This document shows positions 1 through 11,873 of a DNA stretch of 64,000 nt, piece after piece. The position numbers and the translations under genes are program-made. The notes under the pieces were generated by a model. That model did no database searches. It was not told the DNA's origin and was given only the letters and a program-made list of their open reading frames with translations. Source of the stretch: Verticillium longisporum. Lineage: Eukaryota > Ascomycota > Sordariomycetes > Glomerellales > Plectosphaerellaceae. Position 1 is the first letter of the stretch. Every line of letters begins with the position of its first letter. The stretch is taken from assembly GCA_019188255.1 (NCBI GenBank), contig JAETXT010000005.1:4898001-4962000 (forward strand), written 5' to 3'.

Positions 1-2
1 AG

Positions 3-83
3 AAGCGGCTGATCGACCACGGATCGTCGAGGGCGACGGGCTTCCACCGTCATCTGCCCATGGGACTGAAGCTGAAGGTGTAG
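3..83 (+). CDS. Possible C-terminal end of an unidentified gene (partial)
   Basis: An open frame enters from the left edge and stops at TAG 81-83. The 26 residues end in MGLKLKV and are basic, which suits a protein C-terminus. About 490 bases separate it from the SEC62 start, which is a normal intergenic distance. I do not recognise the family, and 26 codons are too few to exclude chance. Confidence 0.3.
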   Translation, partial: KRLIDHGSSRATGFHRHLPMGLKLKV

Positions 84-577
84 GCTCGGAATACAATCGA
101 TCTAGAAAATGACGATGGAAGCGGGCTGCGGCGGGCTTGGGTGCATTCAACAAGTGCATTCGGCTCAGGTGAGGACCAGGGAGGGGTAGCACCATCGCCA
201 TCACGTGCACAGTCAACTTACCTCAGCAGCCTCGAATAAGAACGGGCCCACTTCGGCAAAAGTCGTTGTATCGGCGGAAGCTCTGGTTCCTGTCAGGGAA
301 GGTGGCTCCAGAAATTTTGGTGGTTGAGAAAGAGAACACCTGGCTGTCTGAGTTTCTGAGTGACGTACCTTTTTTATTAGTACCCCAATCTGTCGAGGGA
401 CACGCACCAGAAGGGAATCACATCAGCAATCCGACCACCTGTCAAGTCGACCGACGCTGGATCTCACGCTTTCTCTTGCAAGCTCATCCTTTCCTTTTCA
501 CTTTTTGAGCACTCGCGTCAGCTGGTCAGTGGCCACTGCCAATCTCTCCCGACCAAGTAACCTCACGAACCATCACC
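84..577. other. Intergenic region upstream of SEC62
   Basis: No gene seen. The last 100 bases before the SEC62 ATG are pyrimidine-rich (for example around 470-505), as expected for a fungal promoter and 5' leader. Short ORFs on both strands here have no recognisable content. Confidence 0.5.
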
Positions 578-1890
578 ATGTCGATGCCAGGCCCGCCGCC
601 GCCAGGCCAAGGTATCCCCTTGCAGCCTGGCCAGATGCCTTCTCCCGAGCAGATCCAAGCCATGCGAAGGCAGCTTGAGGCCGACGCGCAAAAGGCCGGC
701 ATGACCGTTCCCGAATTCGTCGAGAAGCTGAGGGAGCAGGCCCAGGCGCAGAGGATGGCCGCTGCACAGAGGGCACAACAGCAGGGAGGCCAGCCCGGCC
801 AACCTGGCCAACCTGGTCAGGCGCATCCCCATCAGCATGGTCCGCCTGGTCCTCGCCCCGGACCTCCTCCTGGAGCCAGTCCCGGTGCCGCTCAACCCAT
901 CACGCCCGGCCCACCAAACCCCGCGGCTCTGGCGCTCGCTACCTTCCTGCGCGGCCAGGAGCTGAAGCCGCGTACCTGCATCCTCAACGGCGAGCGCAAG
1001 GACATGTTCAAGGGTTCGTCTTCTCCCGCTCCTCCTCTCTCCCCGACATGTGCTGACCCAATCCCAGTCAAGCGTGCGCTGAGGGCGCTGCAGTCGCCTG
1101 CGTATGAGAAGGCCCGCAAGAAGAACCCCCTTCTGCCCGAGATCACCGACCGTGCCTCCCTCGAGAACACCTTTAAACTCCTGCCCATGTCGATGCTTGC
1201 GCTTCGCGTCAGCAAGACGGACGCCCATGAGGGCCACGATCACAAGAAGCCCAAGCGCGTCAAGGGCCTCTGGACCGTCAAGATTGAGCCTCAGCAAGAG
1301 GCCAAAGAAGAGATGTACTACGTCTGGTTCTACGAGGGCAGCCAGGTCATGCGCAAGGTCTATGCCGCCATTGCCCTGCTCGTCATTTTCCTGATCGTCT
1401 GCTATCCGCTGTGGCCCCTCAAGCTGCGCCAGGGCGTCTACTACCTCAGCTGGGGTTTCCTGTGTCTGCTCGGCCTCTTCTTCGTCATGGCCATCTTCCG
1501 TGTCATTCTCTTCTGCATCACATACTTTGTCGCATCACCTGGTCTCTGGCTGTTCCCGAACCTGTGGGAGGATGTGTCCTTCATGGACAGCTTCAGGCCA
1601 GTGTGGGCTTGGCACGAGGTGAGCTTGCCGTGCTCGACAATCGCTCAAGGATCATCCGCTAACAGTATTCCCAACAGACTGCCAAGAAGGGAAAGAAGAA
1701 GAAGTCCTCCAGCGCTGCTCACGGCGGCAGCGGCAATGCGAGTGGCGCCTTCGCCGCCGCGACTGGTCAACCCGCTCCCGCATCAGCCGTCACGACCGCG
1801 ACCGACACACAATTGGCGGCACAGCAACCTCAGCAGCGCGCCGGTTATAGCGCACCACAGGTGGAGGAGCTGGAGGATGACGAGGAGTAA
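578..1890 (+). CDS. SEC62: Translocation protein Sec62
   Basis: Subunit of the ER Sec62/Sec63 complex, which supports post-translational import through the Sec61 channel. Exons are 578-1013, 1068-1618 and 1678-1890, giving 399 aa. The introns (54 and 59 bp) have GT-AG ends and keep the frame, although the first has no stop and could be read through. The N-terminus is Pro/Gln-rich. The conserved cytosolic part includes KRALRALQSPAYEKA and a basic stretch. Two hydrophobic membrane spans follow at about residues 245-315, starting near MRKVYAAIALLVIFLIV. The tail carries a Lys run and an acidic end (VEELEDDEE), typical of fungal Sec62. The family is clear; exact exon ends are inferred. Confidence 0.93.
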
Positions 1891-2867
1891 AGGGGAGCGG
1901 GCTTTGTATAGTAGAGCAAAAGCATGGCGACGGACGGGAGGCGAGGGAATCTGTGTTCCATGGAGCATTTCTTTCTCTCAACATCTGCGAGGAGGGAGTT
2001 TGGCGTTTGTCCAACATGGTTTGTCAGGCTTTCGATGCTCTGGCACGCCAGGTCATCGGAAAAGGATACAAGTGCCAGTTTACAGATCGCGTTATACATG
2101 ATCAGTGAGCAGTTTGCTGCCATGGCCATGTCTAATATTCGAAGTGCACGTGACCAGGCATGTCGCTCTTCCCAGGCTTATGGAAAACCAAGAGCACGTA
2201 GCAACATGATGCTGTTTCGGCGTCGTTCGCAAAGTACCTACATACCTATGCAGGGTATGGAGCTTGCCTTTCGTTCATATGGGCGGTATGTGGCATGGAA
2301 GTCGGGCCGCGGCCGTGCACAGTTCGGATATGGGTCCAAGCTTCCTCATACCACGCGGTTCATGGCTCCTACCTGCTCACCACTGGGATCGCGTGTTGGG
2401 ACTTCACCTCAGGAATCATCATATCTGTCAAATCTCAACGGAGAACCTGTCCATCATCTAGAGCCGTGTACGACGCCGTTTCATCTCATAATTCCAAAGA
2501 CAATTGAGGTCAGATTGTCACTGACAACTTCTCAAATATTCCTGTCGCGAGAACGCAGCTCAGAAGACCTTTTGTCGCACCCATCCGCGAATAAGCTTGG
2601 CTAGAAGCACTGCCAGAGGATCCTCATGAGGTGAGTCCTTCATTAATCAACCCCTATTGCCCATCCATCTTCTTTTCGATCCTTACTTCCTTTGAACGAT
2701 TGAGACACAAATGATCATTGGAATGGATCACGCTTCTCGTCGTGGCCGACGTAAGGCCAACTCATCCGAAGCATGGCCGATACCAGCGCAGCTTTACAAT
2801 CCCCTGTGTGACCCTTATACCAGCCTGGCCTCATCCTCTTCGTGTGACATTCGCTGACAACCAGAAG
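1891..2867. other. Intergenic region SEC62 to BTB-bromodomain gene
   Basis: Holds the 3' end of the SEC62 transcript and the promoter of the next gene. An open frame runs over 1924-2604, but its codons look random and it shows no family motif. No RNA gene or repeat was recognised. Confidence 0.45.
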
Positions 2868-4299
2868 ATGGACTCAGCGGAGAGCAGAATACCGGAGCAA
2901 GCTCCAGCGCACACCGTCAACGGCGGTGGCGCTGACCTCCCAGTTGCGCCGGAGAAGGTGAACGGACACAGTGAGCCGGTTGTCAAGCCTCCATTTTCAT
3001 GGCTGTGAGTGTGTCCGCGTTAGTCAGCCCAGCCATATACTGACATCAGAAGCCAACCTCACGTTCAATTCGTCATCATCCTGGTCGGATCCGACGAGGT
3101 CCCGTTTGCCCTTCACTTGGATTTCATATGTGCTAGGTCAAAGTACTTTGAACAAAAGCTCGTTTCAACGCAGGACGAGAAGCCGTTCGAGCCCATCGTA
3201 CGACTGCCCAACACGACGCCAGAGGTCTTCGGCTTCGCCCAAAACTTTCTCTACACCGGCCATGTCATCTCGGTGTCAGGCGAGACCCCCTCGTACGAGT
3301 TACTCATCGGCGTCTGGAAGCTTGGCCATATGTTGGATATCGATGGCCTCTGCGACAAGGCCTTGGCCGCCATGTTGGATTGCAGGCGCATCACGAAGCA
3401 CATTCCCGCGACGCCGCTGCTCATCCAGGTCTGGGAGGATACCCCAGAGGGCTCGTCGATCCGCAAGCTGCTGCTGTCGTGGGCGGCCGAGTACATGAGG
3501 GCATCCGAAACACGAGCCGAGTTTGCCAAGTCCCTGCCCCAAGAGGTCCTCAGTGAGCTTGTCATCATCATGAGCTCGCTCGAGTCTGCACCCCTCCAGC
3601 TCCGGAACCCTCGCCGGATACAGCGCAGCCGGCGTCGGCACCGGGCACTGCGCCCCGGAAGAGTGTTCATTACCTTGAGGACGACAGTGACGATGAGCGT
3701 GCGCGCGGGGCGAAGAAGTCTCGTCGTGTGTCCGCCGTGGCACCAGCCGTGGCCAGCACGCCTACCGCTTCGATGGAGCGTAAGCCCCCCGCGGTTCGCA
3801 AGGCTGTCAAGGCCGCTCTGCCAAAGCGAAGGTCCAGCGCCGCTGTGGCGATAGCAGACGGAGATATCAGCACGGAGAGAAAGGTTGAGTTTTGTGCAGA
3901 TCTTCTGGAAAGGATGCTTTCCGGGCCAGGTACATACTCTCATATTCGCGCGGCTAGGAGAAGCTCGTCACTAACCATATGCCAGGCTTCTGGACCCGGC
4001 TTGTTGGCCCTTTCAAGGATCCTGTTGACCCTGAGAAGGACCACGTGCCGGACTACTTTGAGAAGGTCAAGAAGCCCATGGATCTCGCAACGGTCAAGCT
4101 CAAGATGGACCGACAAGAATACACCAACGAGAATGAGTTTGCAGCTGACGTGCGGCTAATCTTTGAGAACTGCTACACATACTGGAACAGAAACGACCCC
4201 ATGTGGGCAGCTTGCGAGAAGTTCCAGAAGACGTTTGAGGACAAGTATAGCCAGATGACCAAGACCATCTCCAAGCTTATGCGGGAGCCCGCCGACTGA
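2868..4299 (+). CDS. BTB/POZ domain protein with C-terminal bromodomain
   Basis: A two-domain protein of about 427 aa, probably a nuclear chromatin-linked adaptor (inference). Exons: 2868-3004, 3050-3552, 3600-3929 and 3986-4299. Residues about 47-220 form a BTB/POZ fold (QFVIILVGSDEVPFALH, then ICARSKYFEQKL) with an alpha-helical extension. A low-complexity acidic linker follows (EDDSDDERARGAKKSRR). The C-terminal 100 residues are a bromodomain (PDYFEKVKKPMDLATVKLKM, then RLIFENCYTYWNRNDPMW). At the usual acetyl-lysine-binding Asn (NCYxYN) there is Trp, so acetyl-lysine binding may be altered. The third intron (56 bp) has branch CTAAC. The second (3553-3599, 47 bp) is needed to join frames; a missing C in the C-run at 3591-3594 is an equally good explanation. 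Confidence 0.8.
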
Positions 4300-5644
4300 A
4301 GAATGAACTGTTAACACACTGATTGCGCAACGTCGCGGATGCGAGGGCCTGTCTTGTCCGGGTGCCTGAGAGGCGAAGGATTCAACCGTCTTTTTACTTT
4401 CTTCCTTTTTCTTTTCTCAACTTTGGCTTCAAAGTGTACCATCAACTAACTGACTGTATTCCTACCAAGTATACCCAGATCGACAAGACGTCGAATGTAC
4501 TTGTAGAGCCTGGTTGCGGTTTGGCAGTTTGCGAAATTAATACTTGTTGCTGATTTCCGGATGGAACCAGACGATTCCTTCCACCCGGACCGACTGACGG
4601 AACCGTGAAGCGAGTGGCCTCGGGGCTAGAGTAGAGGCCTTGAGGCAGTTCTGCGCTCGGGAAGTATGGTGACAACGGCCCGTTTCAAGCTCCTTACGCA
4701 AGCAAGCTAAGGTGTTTCTCCAGGGCGTTCAGGGCGACCGTGGTGTCTCAGCGATCGCTCCCAACACCCAGTCGCAGTTGTCACGGCCAAGGGTCACAGC
4801 ATATTCGTCGGAGGGAGGCAGCGGAGGGCTCCCCACTTGCGTTACATTTGCTCGGCACACGGCCGGCGGTTGGTTGCCGTATGGTACGGGACAAACGGAC
4901 GCAGGGCTCGGCGGTGATGAGACTGAGACCAGATGTCTGCCGTCCTACCAACTGGGTGGAGCAGCCTCCAATTATTGCCGTCAGTCTCAGCGGTTGTTGA
5001 CTCGCGGGAAGAATGACGAGGTGAACCAGTTGATGGGCGTATGGGCTTGCAAGAATTTTCTTCTTCCCTTCGTGGAGGCATAAAAACGCGATCGCGAGAT
5101 CAAATGGCTCGTGGCTTCATTCGCGTCATGGGGATCGTGGGGCCATTGATCGAGGGAGCGCGATGGTGCTCAGGCCTTTAGGACCTGAAACGCGGCAGCG
5201 CGACGGTGCTGGTCTTTGTTATTTGATTTCTCATTGGTCAAAGGAGAAGGAGGAACGATTGGGCTTGTACGCTGCAGACGCTGCAAGGTACCCGCTGGTC
5301 CGTGCTTCATGCGGCAGATAACAGCAGCCAGTCAGAGCGCGTGACCCTAGTCGTGCTTGCAGGACTTCATCTCCTGAGATTGGTCCTGGCGAGACTGCTC
5401 ATTTCCCCTTATCCCGGACGTGATGGGGACGTGGCGACTGAGAGGTCTGGAATCGTTTCTTTTTGGTTCGACCCCCCGGCCCTCCCTCTCGAACTGGTTG
5501 TCAAGTCAATGAAGTCAATGGCCAGTGGATGACGATGACGGTACATGTGCTGGCCAGCGCTTGGGAGGGGCGGATCTGCAGGTTGCATTGGATGTGATGG
5601 GGTGAGTGACGCTGCTGCTGCTGATGTTATGTTTGGATAACAAT

Positions 5645-5697
5645 CATGGCACAGCTTGACATGGCACAGCTTGATTGACATGGCACAGCTTGACATG
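5645..5697. repeat. Short tandem repeat, unit about 15 bp, three copies
   Basis: The unit CATGGCACAGCTTGA occurs three times in a row with small spacer differences. It lies in noncoding DNA between two genes. Confidence 0.8.
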
Positions 5698-6136
5698 GTG
5701 ATGGATGAAGTGAAGGAGAGGCAAGTCGGTGACTGACTGCCAACTCAGCAACCACGTTGTCGCACAGTACTTGCCCAACGCACTGGCAAGGTGAGGCGTC
5801 TGACCCAGAAGGAGGAGGCCAGGAGGCCCCCTTCCCCTGGCCAGTGTTTCGGTACAATCCACGGTTGTCGTTACCCTCATTGCGCTTGTTGGTCGCTACT
5901 ACCTCTCGCTGATGAGTCCTGCCCAAGGGAGAAGGCCAGGCCGGCCGAGTTCGCCTGCGATTGTCTCGCCCATCAGACTATCAGACGGGACACCGCGGCA
6001 ACACAGCAATCTGGAAGTTGCTGCCGCGATTCTGACCACTCTCAGGGCGAGCGACAAGGAAAGGACAGACAAAGACAAGGAAGGTGCCAAGTCTCGCCAG
6101 AACCCATGTCAAATTACAGAGGCGATCCTTTCCAGC

Positions 6137-6170
6137 ACATGGGCAGCGTGGGCAGCGTGGGCAGCGTGGG
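6137..6170. repeat. 9-bp tandem repeat, three copies
   Basis: The unit GGGCAGCGT is repeated three times without interruption, about 350 bases upstream of the GPI-anchored protein start. Confidence 0.8.
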
Positions 6171-6518
6171 TATGCGCGAAGCGCACTGCCCCTTCCCTGA
6201 GCCCGTGCTCACCCATTTTCCCTCTTCACTGCCCAAAACCCCAGCACTGGGCCCGAACCCCCTCGTCTGTTCTCCGTTTCCACCTCCTGTCACCCCCATC
6301 GTCGTCAAACCTCAGGTCCCCAGGCTTTTTCAGCCCAGTCATTCTTTTTCCGCGACAGCAAACAGAGCTCCTTTTTGGCTCATTCCTCTCATTAAACAAC
6401 GCCAGAAACGACACGCTCTTTGAGAATCTCTACGCCGCCAGTCTTTCGCTTTCGCCTCCACCTACGACCTGATCGAGATACACCGTCCAAAACACGCTCA
6501 TCACACTACGCCATCACA

Positions 6519-7360
6519 ATGCAGTACTCTCTCGCATCTCTGGCCGTCCTGGCCCTCGCCACCTCCGCTGCCGCCCAGGAGTTCATCACCTTCACCCGCG
6601 CCAGCCAGTCCACTCGCAACTTTGGTGTCCTGCGCCGCCAATCTAATGGGTACCAGCCCGAGGACGAGGTCTGCGCCGGCGAAGGCAGCACTTGCGCCGA
6701 GGCTTGCGGCACCGGCTACCTTCAGTGCAGCTCCTCCGACTCTTCCGTCCACTGCTACAACCCCGCGGCCAACGAGTCTTGCTGCTCCACCGGCACTGGC
6801 AGTAAGTCCTTGTCGACGTGTTCCATCGCGCCTGCTGTTCACTAACACCATCTCAAGGCTCTTGCTTGGGCAATTTCTACTGCACCCACGACACCCAGGT
6901 CGAGACCTGGTGCTGCCCCAACGGTCTCAACCTCAAGGAGTGCGCCGTCAAGTTTGGTGTCACCGGCGCCCTGACCTCCGACCTGCCCAAGGCCACCTCT
7001 ACCTCCTCTGTTTACAAGCTTCCCTCCACTACCACCACCAGCACCTCTTCCGTCGTCGTCGAGACCACGTCCGCCCCCGTCATCGAGTCGAGCACCGTCG
7101 CTTCCATCAACAGCACGACCTATGCGCCTGTTACCTCGAGCCTGGTGCCCACTAGCAGCAGCACCTTTATCGCGGCTGCCAACACCACCTCTACTCGCGC
7201 CTCGTCCACCTTCCACTCTGCCGCGCCCACTGTCCTCGAGACGACCGCTGCGGCGGTCCCCTCGCCCAGCCAAGTCCACCAGGACTCTGCCGCGTTGGCC
7301 AACGGCCCCGCCAGCCTGGCCCTCGTTGCCAGCATGGCCTTCCTCTTCGCCCTCTTCTGA
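6519..7360 (+). CDS. Secreted Cys-rich, Ser/Thr-rich GPI-anchored cell-wall protein
   Basis: Predicted surface protein of 261 aa from exons 6519-6801 and 6858-7360. The 56-bp intron has donor GTAAGT and branch ACTAAC. Residues 1-20 (MQYSLASLAVLALATSAAAQ) are a classical signal peptide. Residues about 48-145 hold a compact domain with 14 or so cysteines, including an ESCC pair and a WCCPNG motif. A Ser/Thr-rich stalk of about 100 residues follows, and the protein ends in a hydrophobic tail (LALVASMAFLFALF) preceded by small residues, as in GPI-anchored wall proteins. The Cys pattern does not fit CFEM as I know it, and I cannot name the domain. Likely role is wall structure or surface interaction. 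Confidence 0.85.
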
Positions 7361-9409
7361 TCATTGTCCGCTCATATCACTTCGGAACGTTGGGTGACCA
7401 ACGTGTCACGACTGATGAGTCTGACGATAAGGAAAGGCGCTGGCGTGATGGGGACACAACACATCAAAAAATTCGTGCATTGTTGCGATGTTGTTTGTTC
7501 GGCCTTTTGTGTGAACCACCTATGATTTCCTCCAACATGTGGAGCGACAACTTTTACGACATCCTGTTTCTGCGATAGCACTGGTACTACAGCTTGTACG
7601 GCAGGGCATAGGAGGAGGGGATCTGGAGAAGAGGTGGTTGGATTGGAGCTTTTTTGCTTTTCGTGCGCATATACCTTGGGACGCGATGTTGTACCTACGA
7701 TTACGATTCCCCCCGGTGAGGCTATTTCTCGCCCGTACCTATTACCCCTTAATACTTCTCGCCCTGGTAAAGAATAACATCACGGCATTGCACACATTCA
7801 AGTGTCGTTCCCTTATGCTTCTAATCGTGTCTTGGTGGACCCTACAATCCGGATCAGCAGAACTGTCAGATGAAGCTCCACATTCCAGAGGGCGTGCGTG
7901 TTGGCATTCACCCCTCTGAGGCGTGAACTCTACACGCCAATTTCTATCCCACATTCATTCCGGCCACTTGAGGGTGCCTGTTTACAAATGATCAGCCACG
8001 ACAGCTCTAGCCGGCGCTTCACCACGCGGAAGGCGTCAGACTGTGTGTACGTCACGGAACCCAAAGAGGCATGCGCTTTGTCCAACTGGAGTCTCTCCGT
8101 GACATTCCCACACCTGACGTGACCTTGAGGTTGACGTTGGTTTTACTCCACGTTACATTCTCATTTCAACCCCGTCTGCTGCTCCTGTCAACCGGAGGCT
8201 TCACTGTCACGTGGGTCGTGTTCGGTTCTTTATCGCTCGCAACGCTTCCATCGCGTACGATACGTGTCTTGATCGTGCCTCATCTCCTATCAAGTAGCTG
8301 TGGAAATGAAGGCCAGATTGGGATCGAGACTCTGAAGGACGCACGGGGTGAAATGATGCCTAGTCGTGACCGGCCTGCTCAGCAGACAGTGAGCGGATGG
8401 ATCTAGGCCGGTCTTTAAACATCATGACGAGGAGCTGGCTAGACCTCGACGCTGTGTTTCCGTCCGCTAGAGAGCACAAGCGTCGGCAAGCAGTCTCGTT
8501 GGTGAGCCTGGTGCTGCGGCGCGCTGGCTCACTGCCTTGCCTTCAACCTTCTTTTTAGGGTTCAGCGCCATGGGATGAGCCGGTTCCCACGGTAATCGCA
8601 GTAGCGCAGGCGTTTTGCCGCGTTATCACCGCCGAGGCGTGGCTATTATCAGGTGCTTGGATGTCGGCACTGTTCGTTGTTGAGATGGCGAAGATGAGAG
8701 GTCTTAAACTGCAAGACAGGACATCAAACTGATAGATGTATTCGCATCACTCAGGAGAGCATGTGCAAGTAATGAGTATGAGTGCTGCCGTCTTTTGTGA
8801 AGCCCATGCGATGACTGCCGAGATGTCGACCATGATATGCTACGAAGTCCTAGAGCAGGTGCAAATGGCATGGATGAAGTCTGCACGTCGAAAAGATTTC
8901 TCGACACGAATTCCGCGTTAGTTGGTTGAATGAAACTTGAGATAGAGGCTTGAGCTGGGACAGGCGAACGGCGTTTGGCTCAGCCCGTACGCCACCTAAT
9001 TCGGCTTCGGCGTAGGGTTCTCTACGTTTGAAAAGGCTTTCAGTAACAAGGTGGAAGACCGCGAAGTACATTATACGCCAGTGGCAATGGTGCGCTTTTG
9101 CATTACATAAATGCCTTCGCGATGATGAATTGGAGATCAGAGGAGTGGCTGACGCCTGGCGTTGATGACCCCTCGATGCCTGGTTGCAAACTGTCGAAGT
9201 CTAATGACAAGGAAAAGCTAGAGATGGCGAGGACTTTACGATTTATAAAAGATACAGGCTCAGCGTCTTTGCATCGACTGTCTCTTTATCCTTGGGAACG
9301 AACACTGGGCATCGCATGATTGAGTGGTTCACTTACATATGTCTGCCAACCCGCCAGGAAACAGGCATCTACCCAACCACATGCCTGGGTGAGAGCAACG
9401 ACATCCAGA
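7361..9409. other. 2.0-kb intergenic region
   Basis: No gene, RNA or repeat recognised. ORFs in this interval are short, overlap on both strands and have no conserved motifs. The last 100 bases before 9410 presumably hold the sugar transporter promoter; a TATA-like TTTATAAAA is at 9241-9249. Confidence 0.45.
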
Positions 9410-11165
9410 ATGAACGACTCTGAGGATGCAGTTCACCATCGTGAAGTCGACCTCAGCCGCATAGAAGCACCGTCGACGCATAAGACCTACGTCATCTGCG
9501 CCTTTGCTGCCTTTGGCGGCATTTGTTTCGGGTACCAAACGGCTGTCATGTCCGGGCTCCTCGGCACCCCCTATTTCATCGAATTGTACACCAACGTCGA
9601 TTTCGATTACACGACCTACGCGCCCGTTGACAAGAAGACGACCGAGTTCGGCCTTACCGCCAGCCACAAGGCGCTCATGACCAGCATCCTGGCTTGTGGT
9701 GTTTTGGTTGGAGCTCTCGTGGCTGGAGACATGGCAGATACGTTCGGACGGCGAAAGAATGTCATCCTCGGGAGCCTGATTCTCTGTGTTGGAAATGCCC
9801 TGCAGATGTGCGCCGAACACCATGTTGTACTGTTCGTGCTGGGGAGGCTGATCGCCGGCCTTGGCCTTGGCTTCATCTCGGCCGTCATTGTCATGTACAT
9901 TTCGGAGATTGCCCCTAAGCGGTGTCGAGGGGCATTCATAGCCGCGTATCAGTTTTGTATCAGCTTGGGGGTTCTGCTGGCCAACTCGGCAGTGTACTCG
10001 GCCGAGGGTCGAGACGACAGCGGCGCGTATAGGATCCCGATAGGCGTCCAATTCCTGTGGGCCATGATCCTCGGTGTTGGTCTCGCCGTGTTGCGTAAAG
10101 TCCCTCCCCTTCCCTCTTTCTTGCACGGAAGGAAGACCATTAACGTTGGCAGCCGAATCGCCTCGATACTTGATCAAGAAAGGTCAGATTTCGGAAGCCA
10201 AGAGGGCCCTGGCTCGCGTCCGGGGACAACCTCTCGACTCTGAATGTGTACAAGATGAGATCGCCGAGCTAGTAGCCAGCCGCGAGTACGAGCTATACCT
10301 CATCCCTCGCACCAGCTACATTGGCTCCTGGCTCCTGTGCTTCAAGGGTCCGATACGAAACGGCAGCAGTCCTATTCGGCGCACGATACTCGGTATGTCC
10401 ATCCAAATGATGCAGCAGCTGACGGGGATCAACTTTATATTCTACTTTGGCGTAACGTTCTTGCAGCAACTGGGCTCCGTCGACAATCCATTTCTCATCG
10501 CGCTCATCTTCACGCTGGTCAACGTCTGCTCCACGCCCATCTCCTTCTTCACCATAGACAGGTTCGGTCGGCGTCCTCTGCTCATCTACGGCGCCATCGG
10601 CATGATCGTCATCCAATTCACGATCGCATGCATCGGCATCACGGAGGGACGGCGCGACCAAAACAACCTCTTCGCCGTCAGGGCCATGATCGCCCTCATC
10701 TGCATGAACATATTCTGCTTCGCCATCACGTGGGGGCCAACCGCCTGGGTGGTAGTCGGCGAGTCGTTCTCCCTGCCCATGCGCTCGCGCGGCATCGGCA
10801 TCTCGACGGCGTCAAACTGGTTCTGGAACTGCGTCATCGCCACGTGCACACCCTTTCTCGTCGGCGGGGACAAGGGCGAGGCGAACCTGGGGCCCAAGAT
10901 CTTTTTCATTCTCGGCTCGACGTGCTGCCTCTCTCTCGCGTTTGCGTACTTTTTGGTGCCCGAGATGAAGGACTTGTCGCTGGAGCAGATTGAGATGATG
11001 ATGAATGAGTCGTCACCTAGATGCTCGCCAGCGTACAGAGTGCTCAAGGGGTTTACCCAGATGCGTGGCGACAGGGTGTTGCGCCAGATGCGGTCTGTTT
11101 CTGCTGATTGCGAGAGCAGCAAGTTGACCCCGCGATCTCATGTGGTCGAAGAGGGTGGGCGGTAA
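9410..11165 (+). CDS. MFS sugar transporter (hexose/quinate type)
   Basis: Plasma-membrane sugar/H+ symporter family protein of 565 aa with 12 predicted membrane spans. Exons 9410-10094 and 10153-11165 are separated by a 58-bp GT-AG intron that restores PESPRYL across the junction. Family signatures seen are GRR after span 2 (DTFGRRKN), GRLIAGLGLGF, ISEIAPKRCRG, PESPRYLIKKGQ, QQLTGINFIFYFG and DRFGRRPLL near span 8. The start at 9410 gives a 25-residue polar N-terminus before TM1; an upstream in-frame start at 9320 is less likely. Substrate cannot be read from sequence. Confidence 0.9.
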
Positions 11166-11736
11166 TGGTTCGTCTTTGAGGTTCCAGCATTTTTTTTGGT
11201 GCGCGGCTGACGGGAGTCTGATGAGTCCTTGTATCATATAGATTCCCGTGCGCATTATGAGGTTGACTGGTCTCCCCCTATCTTTGGCCTTCTGACATCC
11301 CGCATGGATACACCTCGATCATGCACTCAACGTTTTCGCCAGATGAATTTCTTGTAACCTCAAAGTAAAGTAGTGGAAATAGCGCCCATTTTGGCAAACC
11401 AAGACTTGTGAGTAAGCCAACAAGCCCTGAGATGTTGTCTCGTCGATTCACGCAGCCAAGTAACACTTGTGAGTACATTGAGCATCAGAGTGAAGAGCGC
11501 CCAGGGCGGCGCCTCTACGCTTCCAAGAAAAGGAATAAAGACGTGGCCAGTGTGACGGCCGATCAAAGCTCTGACCACGGGTGCGACATCTCTTTCAAGC
11601 GTGTCCTGTGAGTCTGTTGTAACCTTCACTGTGCCATTTCTTCGATGTAAACCTCCCATCAAAATCCACTGCGGTCGCGGCTCTCGTAGCATCTGTCGTC
11701 ATGATGCATAGCATGAAGTCAATTGAACATCCAATT
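11166..11736. other. Intergenic region before the tRNA cluster
   Basis: Probable 3' UTR of the transporter, followed by noncoding sequence. I see no conserved frame or RNA structure before 11737. Confidence 0.4.
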
Positions 11737-11821
11737 GGGGCGCTGGCGCAACGGTAGCGCGTCAGATTCCAGTTCTTTCTGGAGATTCCTGAAGGTTATC
11801 CGTTCGAATCGGGTGTGCCTC
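11737..11821 (+). tRNA. tRNA-Trp (CCA) with a short intron, copy 1
   Basis: The sequence folds as a tRNA. The acceptor stem pairs GGGGCGC with GTGCCTC; the D-arm is GCGC/GCGC around AACGGTA; the T-arm is ATCCG/CGGGT with loop TTCGAAT. The anticodon loop reads TTCCAG with anticodon CCA. It is followed by a 14-base insertion containing CTGGA, which pairs with the anticodon region as in nuclear tRNA introns. A pol III terminator-like T6 run follows at about 11848-11853. Base pair 31-39 is an A-C mismatch, shared with copy 2. Confidence 0.8.
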
Positions 11822-11873
11822 AATCCGAGTTCACTTTTGCTCTTTCCTTTTTTGGGCAGGCCACCAAGCACTT

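Larger units (their letters stand above)
4300..6518. other. 2.2-kb intergenic region
   Basis: No gene recognised. It holds two short tandem repeats (5645-5697 and 6137-6170) and a pyrimidine-rich stretch at 6240-6500 just before the next ATG, which looks like the promoter and leader of the GPI-anchored protein gene. ORFs at 4712-5083 and 5791-6423 have no family features. Confidence 0.45.

Noticed and set aside
563..1297. Long minus-strand ORF opposite SEC62
   Set aside because: It is a shadow of the SEC62 coding exons, caused by GC-rich third positions.
1924..2604. 226-aa plus-strand ORF after SEC62
   Set aside because: It has no recognisable domain or codon bias, and it overlaps the SEC62 3' end region.
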